This document shows, piece by piece, positions 14,570 through 19,713 of a stretch of 19,713 nucleotides of DNA (position 1 is its first letter; every line of letters begins with the position of its first letter). Both the position numbers and the translations under genes were made by a program. Under the pieces are notes generated by a model. That model made no database searches and had not been told where the DNA came from. It saw only the letters and a program-made list of their open reading frames with translations. The stretch is from assembly GCA_964429355.1 (NCBI GenBank), contig CAYSCH010000155.1, positions 1 through 19,713 on the forward strand. The letters are read 5' to 3'. The stretch is from JAAYAY01 sp964429355 (GTDB lineage: Bacteria > Planctomycetota > Planctomycetia > Pirellulales > Thermoguttaceae).

Positions 14570-16204
14570 TCAGCCGGTCTTCTTTCTCGTAGACTTCTTC
14601 GTGGTGCGTTCCGAAGGGGTCATGGTGGTGGCCGGTTCCTTCTTCTTGGCGGGAGCCTTCTTTTTCGCGGCGGCCTTCCCGGGCGAGGCCTTCTTCTCCT
14701 CCGCCGGGGATTCGACCTCAGAGGCAGACTTCTGTTCGGCCGCCTCCACGGGGTTCCAGCCCTGCTTGACATTGGCCGCCTTCATGTCGTTCCAGAGAGT
14801 ATCGATCTGTTCGCGTGAACTCGATACCCGGATCTCGCGCGCCAACGGTGCCTTGCGATTGGGGCTGAAGTCGGTGTAGTGGACCACGTAGGCGGGAAAT
14901 TCCCCAACCTCCGACTCCTTGTTCGTCTTCCACATGACGAACTTCCGGACCATGGTTTCGCCCTTGAGCTGCTTGGTATAGACCTCGCGCCGAAGGAGGT
15001 CGCTCTTGGGCAGGGCAATATCGCGGGCGTTCCGGTCGGCCTGCGGCACCTCGACGAGATCCGTCACCTGGTCGATCCGCACATCGGCAACGTGGACCGA
15101 CTTGTCCGGGCGGCGGCGGATGAACTGCGGCGAGATCACCGAAACCAGCGGCATCCGGCGAACCGTATGGTAAACCTCCTCGTTCCAGTCGAGCACCATC
15201 CGGTGGATCGGGCTGCCGCTGGCCGTCTCGGAAACAAGATCCAGACAGCTGACCTCGATGACCCACTCGGGCCTGACCATCTGATAGGCCACATGCTCGG
15301 CATTCACCTCGGCGTACTGGCTTCCGACGACCATGTCTTTGAGTTGCCCCAGCATCTGGCGCCGGTCGTCGTCGCTGAACCCGCCCCCCACACGCGACAG
15401 CACCTGGAGGGTCCCGTCGTGCCGCATGACCGCCACCAGGAGATCGTGGAGCAGGCCTTGCCGCTCGTCGGCTGATTCGGTGAAGCCGATCACCGCCACA
15501 TCGAGCGTGTGCCGCGGTTTCACCTTGAAGATGCCGGCTGTCTCGCTGCGGACCACGAGACCTTCGGCATTCTCTTTCTCCACCCACTGGTCAAACAGCT
15601 TCTCGACCTCGGGCAGGCTCTTCGCTTCCACCGACTCCACGGGACGAACGGCCTGGCCGCCGGCGAACCAGGCCTCGAGCTTCTGCCACGATTGACTGAA
15701 GGTCTCACTCGGCTGGCCGTCGAACGACAACAGGTCGAAGGGCGCAAATCGCAATCGCCCGAGGTCGTCGACCGACTCGGGGCGACGCGTCACAGAAATC
15801 ACATCGTGAACCCGGGTGCGTTTCCCGTCGGGCCGGGCCGTGTAGAGTTCGCCGGCAATCAAGGCCTCCTTCACGCCGGCCTGGGCCAGCCGCCCGGCGG
15901 CCTCGTCCATCCAGGGCATTCCTACCCGCACCGTACCGCCGGGGTTCAGCGTGAAGATGTCGCCGTCGCGATAGACCAGGACCGTGAACTCGCCGTCGAT
16001 TTTCCGGCTGACGTGATACGATCCCTGAGGGAGCCGTTCCCGCATACTCCTCTTGTCGAGCGGGATCATCCGGGAACTCGATAGTCGCCGGTAGTCCTGC
16101 ACACGCGAGTGCAGGGCAGGATCGCGAACAGCGCTGGCGGGCGCAACGCCATAGCCGGCCATGCGAAGTTCTACGCGCGAGTTGTCGAGGAGATCGGTCT
16201 TCAT
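14570..16204 (-). CDS. ATP-dependent polynucleotide (probably DNA) ligase with basic tail
   Basis: The 544-residue protein carries the covalent nucleotidyltransferase motifs. They are KIDG at 68-71 (Lys68 takes AMP), GEL at 118-120 (motif II-like), FAPFDLLSFDG at 153-163 (motif III), EGLVVR at 214-219 (motif IV) and FKVKP at 226-230 (motif V). An OB-fold should follow to about 345. Motif I lacks the usual Arg (KxDGxR); here KIDGEF is seen. There is no N-terminal DNA-binding domain and no polymerase or phosphoesterase domain as in LigD. Residues 345-490 are an extension I do not recognise, and 500-544 are Lys/Ala/Pro-rich like a histone H1 tail, probably for nucleic-acid binding. The start ATG (16202-16204) overlaps the upstream stop as ATGA, indicating translational coupling. 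The open frame beyond this start is not ligase-like. An RNA substrate cannot be excluded. Confidence 0.9.
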   Translation of the reverse strand: MKTDLLDNSRVELRMAGYGVAPASAVRDPALHSRVQDYRRLSSSRMIPLDKRSMRERLPQGSYHVSRKIDGEFTVLVYRDGDIFTLNPGGTVRVGMPWMDEAAGRLAQAGVKEALIAGELYTARPDGKRTRVHDVISVTRRPESVDDLGRLRFAPFDLLSFDGQPSETFSQSWQKLEAWFAGGQAVRPVESVEAKSLPEVEKLFDQWVEKENAEGLVVRSETAGIFKVKPRHTLDVAVIGFTESADERQGLLHDLLVAVMRHDGTLQVLSRVGGGFSDDDRRQMLGQLKDMVVGSQYAEVNAEHVAYQMVRPEWVIEVSCLDLVSETASGSPIHRMVLDWNEEVYHTVRRMPLVSVISPQFIRRRPDKSVHVADVRIDQVTDLVEVPQADRNARDIALPKSDLLRREVYTKQLKGETMVRKFVMWKTNKESEVGEFPAYVVHYTDFSPNRKAPLAREIRVSSSREQIDTLWNDMKAANVKQGWNPVEAAEQKSASEVESPAEEKKASPGKAAAKKKAPAKKKEPATTMTPSERTTKKSTRKKTG

Positions 16205-16926
16205 GCCTCGGCCCTCCCGTTCTCCGCCGGGCTCGGGGCTTTCAGCTCCATGTTGGAAAGGTGGAGAAGGAGGCAGTATTTCTGCCCGTCGGTGCGGCCT
16301 TCGAGAAACCCGCGATAGGCGCTGCCGCCCCGCCGGAGGATCAGCGGCTGATTGGATTTGGGGCCGGCGCCCAGAAGCATCAGGCTGTCGCGTTGCTCGA
16401 GCTCCCTGGCCATTGCGTAAAGAAAGTCGTACGTCAGCCCGTTCACATGCTGCAGTTGCAGCTTTCCGGAGAAGACGAATTTCCGGACGGCGTCTTCCTT
16501 CTTGATGTAGACTCCGGACCACTTCAGCGGCGTGTCGCTTGTCACGTTGGCCTGGGGCGTCTGCTGGGGGCGACGCTGGCGCTCGCTGCCATCGGGATTC
16601 CGGAGGATCTCCCACTTCTGAACACCGTGAACGATCTGCCCATCGGGGTCGACGTAGACCCGCGAGGTTTCGCGGAGGAATCTCCCCGACGATTCCAGGT
16701 CGATTTCCGGGTCCCCATGGATGAGCAGGTCGGTGATCTTGTCCAACCCGCCGTGCTCCCTGGCCAGGGCGTCGATGTCGCGGTGGATGGGTGCTTTGAG
16801 GACCCGCACGCCGGTCGCCTGGCGCCCGTCCTGGTCGACCCAGCGGACCTGCCGGCGAGGCCGGATGCTCTCGGCCGCGACAACCGCATCGCGGCCGGCG
16901 GCGTTGGAGATGTTGATTTCACTCAT
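16201..16926 (-). CDS. Orphan protein coupled to the ligase
   Basis: I do not recognise this 241-residue protein. Its first 130 residues are polar and rich in Asp and Arg. Residues 130-235 look like a compact alpha/beta domain: KWSGVYIKKEDAVRKFVF, then LQLQHVNGLTYDFLYAMA, LMLLGAGPKSNQPLILRRGG, YRGFLEGR and KYCLLLHLSNMELK. No signal peptide or membrane helix is present, so it should be cytoplasmic. Its stop overlaps the ligase start by four bases (ATGA), which implies equal and coupled production and suggests the two proteins act together. The ATG at 16924-16926 has GGAG 7 bases upstream. A role as ligase partner or end-binding factor is inference only. Confidence 0.8.
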   Translation of the reverse strand: MSEINISNAAGRDAVVAAESIRPRRQVRWVDQDGRQATGVRVLKAPIHRDIDALAREHGGLDKITDLLIHGDPEIDLESSGRFLRETSRVYVDPDGQIVHGVQKWEILRNPDGSERQRRPQQTPQANVTSDTPLKWSGVYIKKEDAVRKFVFSGKLQLQHVNGLTYDFLYAMARELEQRDSLMLLGAGPKSNQPLILRRGGSAYRGFLEGRTDGQKYCLLLHLSNMELKAPSPAENGRAEA

Positions 16927-16989
16927 CGCGGCACTCCGCTCAAATCAAGGGGCGGCCAAAAAACAAGCCTCTCTCCTCCGTGATCCGTG

Positions 16990-17601
16990 TCATATCATGT
17001 CGAAATCCATCATGTCCTCGACGTCGACGGCCCCATCCTCCTCCACCGGGACCGCAGTCTGCTGAAGCCCCACATACTCGGCACGGGTGGGATTGCCGAT
17101 TGCCAGGTAGAGGTTCCCGTCTTGGCCGGCAAGTAAAAACCCCGCATCGGCTTCCAGGCCGCCGCGATAACTGTAGGGGAACTTGAAGATCGCGCCTCCT
17201 CGCAGCGGGTCGGCCAGTTCCGCCGGGGCGCCGGCGCTCCGTACCAGGTAAAGGTTGTGGATGCAGTGTTCCAGATAATGCTCCGTGGACGCCTTTTCCA
17301 TGAGCGGAACAGGGGCGCTGTAGGACGACGCAACCGGCTCGATCCGGTTGCCATCGGTGTCGACCGGTGTGAGATCCGACCTGTCGCGCCATGTCCCGTC
17401 GGGAGCGAGCTGTCCGAGAGCTACGCCGCCGGGACCGGCAAGCGTTCGTCCGTCGTCGGCAAGCGTTACCAACTGGCATTTGCGATTGCGGTCGTCGAGC
17501 GCTTCGACCTCCTTGAATCCGTAGAGCTTGCTGCGGTCGATCTTTTCCAGGTCGAAGGAGACTTCCTCCCCGGCGAATGAGAAGACCAGCGGTTTTGGCA
17601 T
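16990..17601 (-). CDS. Orphan protein of the ligase cluster, acidic C-terminus
   Basis: I do not recognise this 203-residue protein. It begins MPKPLVFSFAGEEVSFDLEK and continues KLYGFKEVEALDD, a beta-rich start with regular strands. Around 65-90 it has a DGTWRDRSDLTPVDTDG segment. Residues 135-180 (IFKFPYSYRGGLEADAGFLL and NLYLAIGNP) also look beta-rich. The last 18 residues are acidic (VEEDGAVDVEDMMDFDMI). No signal peptide is seen. The ATG at 17599-17601 is preferred to one twelve codons upstream because the folded sequence begins there and a GAGAG stretch precedes it. It lies 63 bases before the next gene of the cluster. Function is unknown; the acidic tail could contact the basic tail of the ligase, but that is speculation. 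Confidence 0.8.
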   Translation of the reverse strand: MPKPLVFSFAGEEVSFDLEKIDRSKLYGFKEVEALDDRNRKCQLVTLADDGRTLAGPGGVALGQLAPDGTWRDRSDLTPVDTDGNRIEPVASSYSAPVPLMEKASTEHYLEHCIHNLYLVRSAGAPAELADPLRGGAIFKFPYSYRGGLEADAGFLLAGQDGNLYLAIGNPTRAEYVGLQQTAVPVEEDGAVDVEDMMDFDMI

Positions 17602-17657
17602 TTCGTTCTCTCGCTTCAATGGACAGTGAACCGGCAACCGCCGCGCGGACTGCCGCG

Positions 17658-18236
17658 TCAGGCGAGGCGTTTTTCTTCCAGGGGTTTTCGTCTCTGGTCG
17701 CGACGGCTGGGGGCCATCTTCCCGGGCATGTCGCCAGCCGCCTCCGCGATCCTCAGATACCGCGCCGCAAGCTGTTCCACGTGCCTGCGGCAGAGTCGTT
17801 CCACCTCGAGTTCCACCAGCGGCCGGCTCCAGAGGTCGGCCACCTCGCTCGTCTGTTCGGCCAGGTCTTCGCGAACCGCCAGGTCGAGGTAAGCGCAGGC
17901 CCAGAGCGAAAGGGCCTGCCGGTGCTGGCCTTCATTCCAGTAACGTGTGATCGGATCCTTCAGCCGCAAAAGCTCTTTTCGCGGTTCGTCCGACCGGACG
18001 AAATAGGAGAGCATTTCGCAAACGTAATCGCTGAGCGCGTCGCAGTCGACCGAATCGTCCACCCAGCACCGGCCGTCACAGCACGCGACCCAGCCGGTCG
18101 CGCAGGCTGCGGCAACCACGTCATCCATGTTCATCTGCTGGTCGAGCTTGAAACCGAGAATCGCGTTGCTGGCGCCCGCCTTTCGCAACGTCACCCAGTC
18201 GTGCTCGAGCTCGATGAGGAGCGGGGAGAGTATCAT
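17658..18236 (-). CDS. Orphan Cys-rich helical protein of the ligase cluster
   Basis: I do not recognise this 192-residue protein. Six cysteines cluster at 45, 52, 53, 57, 65 and 73 (within ACATGWVACCDGRCW and VDCDALSDYVC), which could bind a metal, although no standard zinc ribbon spacing is evident. The rest is strongly helical (85-170, rich in Leu, Arg, Glu), and the C-terminus is basic (SRRDQRRKPLEEKRLA). No signal peptide is present, so disulfides are unlikely. It lies 27 bases after the first gene of the cluster and 56 bases before the next, all on the minus strand. The ATG at 18234-18236 has only a weak ribosome site (GGGAT). Confidence 0.72.
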   Translation of the reverse strand: MILSPLLIELEHDWVTLRKAGASNAILGFKLDQQMNMDDVVAAACATGWVACCDGRCWVDDSVDCDALSDYVCEMLSYFVRSDEPRKELLRLKDPITRYWNEGQHRQALSLWACAYLDLAVREDLAEQTSEVADLWSRPLVELEVERLCRRHVEQLAARYLRIAEAAGDMPGKMAPSRRDQRRKPLEEKRLA

Positions 18237-18263
18237 GGCATCCCGTTCTGTGTCGAAGAGTCT

Positions 18264-18836
18264 TCAGCCCTGCTTGCGTCTCGGTTCTTTCTCGCTCCGC
18301 GCACGGGCGCTGGGCGTCATCCTCCACGCCTGAGCATCGGAGCCGGCTGGCCCGGCCTGGCCTGGGCCAGGGAAATAGAGGGGACTGCTGCGCCCCACAT
18401 CCGCTCGGTGGCCGGCATCGGTGCACATCTCTTCGAGCAACTCCCGGTTCTTTTCGACCGCCTCCCAGACGGCATCAAGTTGCTGCTGCTCCAAAGTAAT
18501 AACTTCTCCCCAGTCGTCGAAATACCGGACCTCAACCACTTCCACATCCACAATTCGAGCGTAGCCCCCGGAACTGGGCGTTACCCCGTCACCGGGGCAG
18601 TAGTCTTCCCACTCGTAGTGCAGGAGCACATCGATCTGGCAACCGCCGGCGTCCTGGAGTGTCCATGGGACCGTTTTCTCGCCAGGTGCAGGCAACCGCT
18701 GGCCTGCCTGTCGCAACACGCCCTGTGCCGCCTGCAAGGCCGCGAGAATCTCCGGCGGGCAGTTCGCCATCGACTCCGCCACCGGCAATGCCGCACGGAT
18801 CTTGTCGGCCAGGGCCTGGAGGTCGGGTCGTAACAT
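18264..18836 (-). CDS. Orphan protein, first gene of the ligase cluster
   Basis: I do not recognise this 190-residue protein. An N-terminal helix (MLRPDLQALADKIRAALPV) leads into a beta-rich centre with CQIDVLLHYEWEDYCPGDG (66-84) and RIVDVEVVEVRYFDDWGEV (94-112). A helical part follows (LDAVWEAVEKNRELLEEMC), then a Pro/Gly/Arg-rich, probably disordered tail. The ATG at 18834-18836 is chosen because the 26 codons before it encode an unrelated Arg/Phe-rich stretch. It has no good Shine-Dalgarno, as would suit a short-leader message from the promoter at 18924-18951. It is the most upstream gene of the minus-strand cluster that ends with the ligase and the BRCT protein. Confidence 0.72.
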   Translation of the reverse strand: MLRPDLQALADKIRAALPVAESMANCPPEILAALQAAQGVLRQAGQRLPAPGEKTVPWTLQDAGGCQIDVLLHYEWEDYCPGDGVTPSSGGYARIVDVEVVEVRYFDDWGEVITLEQQQLDAVWEAVEKNRELLEEMCTDAGHRADVGRSSPLYFPGPGQAGPAGSDAQAWRMTPSARARSEKEPRRKQG

Positions 18837-18923
18837 CACGGCCGTCTGTGGTCTTGAGAGGAAAGGAGGAAAGAAGAAATCGCGGCGCACCGATAGCACT
18901 GCTAGCACCGCCACCTTCCCCCA

Positions 18924-18951
18924 AGAATAGTTGCCATGAGCGAGGGATCAA
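18924..18951 (-). promoter_or_regulatory. Candidate promoter of the ligase cluster
   Basis: On the minus strand TTGATC (18951-18946) and TATTCT (18929-18924) are 16 bases apart, each matching four of six consensus bases. The first gene of the cluster starts about 88 bases downstream. No LexA-type or other operator palindrome was noticed. Confidence 0.35.
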
Positions 18952-19029
18952 GACCGCCTGCCGGGTGGTGTCGGGCTGAGATTGCGGCCCAGAGCTCTGT
19001 CAGACCTTGGTTTTGGGTTGGCCATTGGG

Positions 19030-19078
19030 TGGAGTCCAGCCTTGAGGCTGTCCTTTACACGCTGAGGCGTGGACTCCA
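19030..19078. repeat. Palindromic element with TGGAGTCCA/TGGACTCCA arms
   Basis: Nine-base arms (19030-19038 and 19070-19078) are perfect inverted copies around a 31-base centre that contains GAGGC twice (TTGAGGCTG and TGAGGCGTG). It looks like a dispersed REP-type intergenic element. Whether other copies exist in the genome cannot be seen here. Confidence 0.5.
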
Positions 19079-19254
19079 ACGATCCGCAACCCCGGTAACC
19101 CGGATTATTCATGAGCTGAGGAGTCAATCGCGTAAGTGATGGCAGCGGATGCACTTAGCAACTTATACCTCGGAGGCAGTCTGCCAAATCGAGTCGTTAC
19201 ACGGAGTTGGTCATGACGGTTCCCGACGTTTCACCGAGGTTGAAACGGGGCCGG

Positions 19255-19294
19255 CAGGCCACCTCGCCGCGGCGAGATTGGGCGAGGTGGCCTG
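19255..19294. repeat. Perfect 14-bp inverted repeat
   Basis: CAGGCCACCTCGCC (19255-19268) and its exact inverse (19281-19294) flank a 12-base loop. The stem is very stable, but neither strand has a T-run after it, so a simple intrinsic terminator is unlikely. No gene reads toward it from inside the window. Confidence 0.6.
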
Positions 19295-19358
19295 ATGAAC
19301 GCTATGCTGATTGTCAAAGAACAAAGGGCGGAAGGGAGCGGGGAGCAGGGGACACGAC

Positions 19359-19650
19359 GGGAGTCGGGAGTCGGGAGTCAGGAGTCGGGAGTCGGGAGTC
19401 CGCGGAGGCGCAGAAGTTGATAATTGAATGTTGAAATTTGAAAATTGAAAATTAATTGATAGAATACAGAAGTCAGGAGTCAGGAGTCAGGAGTCGGGAG
19501 TCGGGAGTCAGGAGTGGCCTATAAGTTGAAAATTGAAAGTTTTAAATTGAAAGTTGATAGTTGAGAATTGAAAGTTAGGAGTTAGGAGTCGGGAGTCAGA
19601 AGGCAGAAGATAGGAGTCGGGAGTCGGGAGTCAGGAGTTAGAAGTTAGAA
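19359..19650. repeat. Interleaved heptamer repeats, GC-rich and AT-rich types
   Basis: Six tandem heptamers (GGGAGTC with one AGGAGTC) run from 19359 to 19400. A second block of AGTCAGG/AGTCGGG heptamers covers about 19472-19515. A third, more degenerate block (AGGAGTC, AGTTAGA) covers about 19568-19650. Between them lie AT-rich stretches built from AAATTGA and AAGTTGA units, also close to seven bases in period. The period of seven excludes coding. Heptamer repeats of this type are known from cyanobacterial intergenic regions (STRR). Confidence 0.8.
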
Positions 19651-19684
19651 ATAAAAGAATTAAAAAAGACAAAAATACCAATCC

Positions 19685-19713
19685 ATGAAAAAATATCTTT
19701 TTATCATCAGCAT
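19685..19713 (+). CDS. Possible gene start cut by the right edge
   Basis: An ATG at 19685-19687 opens MKKYLFIIS, which resembles the start of a signal peptide or membrane protein. Only nine codons are visible and no Shine-Dalgarno precedes it. The AT-rich codons differ sharply from the rest of the window and may simply continue the AT-rich repeat zone. This is a weak call. Confidence 0.15.

Larger units (their letters stand above)
18952..19713. other. Gene-poor right edge with palindromes and simple repeats
   Basis: No convincing complete gene was found between the ligase-cluster promoter and the window end. Short open frames here are featureless and cross the repeats. The stretch holds the palindromes at 19030-19078 and 19255-19294. 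The sequence AACCCGGATTATTCATGAG (19097-19115) recalls the ends of some IS1380-type elements, which is from memory and uncertain. Heptamer repeats fill 19359 onward, and base composition shifts to AT-rich toward the end. Confidence 0.5.

Noticed and set aside
13356..18836. Standard Ku/LigD non-homologous end-joining operon
   Set aside because: No Ku-like protein and no LigD polymerase or phosphoesterase domain is encoded among the six genes.
19359..19650. CRISPR array
   Set aside because: Units are tandem 7-mers without spacers of constant length and without 24-40 base repeats; no cas genes are present.

Overview
The window is GC-rich bacterial chromosome. Its content suggests a planctomycete, probably of the Pirellula/Blastopirellula type. 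The reasons are two secreted sulfatases (one with a HEAT-like tail), a secreted TIM-barrel hydrolase-like protein of a kind common in Planctomycetes, a single-RRM glycine-rich RNA-binding protein, a BRCT/MerR/TPR protein and many large orphan proteins. This assignment rests on recognising families; no marker gene or rRNA is present. Most genes lie on the minus strand.

Left part (1-6210): the 5' end of a YqiJ/NfeD-like membrane protein with an Asp-rich linker runs off the left edge. Next come an 1145-residue polytopic membrane protein of unknown function and peptide chain release factor 3 (prfC). Middle part (6738-13248): a secreted glycoside-hydrolase-like protein is divergent from a plus-strand sulfatase with a HEAT-like C-terminus. 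An RRM RNA-binding protein with a structured leader follows, and then a second sulfatase on the minus strand. These secreted enzymes fit a lifestyle of degrading sulfated polysaccharides. Between the RRM gene and the second sulfatase, 728 bases hold no convincing protein gene. They do hold a near-consensus minus-strand sigma70 promoter (TTGACG, 16 bp, TATAAT), several strong hairpins and a textbook intrinsic terminator about 410 bases downstream, which together predict a structured non-coding RNA. A 99-bp element with 19-bp inverted repeats lies beside it.

Right part (13356-18836): six minus-strand genes are closely spaced and look like an operon. In transcription order they are three orphan proteins, a fourth orphan overlapping the ligase by ATGA, an ATP-dependent polynucleotide ligase with a KIDG active site and a Lys/Ala/Pro-rich tail, and a BRCT + MerR-HTH + TPR protein. 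This looks like an undescribed ligase-centred repair or stress cassette and is, with the RNA, the main candidate for new biology here.

Right edge (18837-19713): no convincing complete gene is seen. The stretch holds palindromic repeats, a perfect 14-bp inverted repeat, and an unusual zone of interleaved GC-rich (GGGAGTC) and AT-rich (AAATTGA-like) heptamer repeats.
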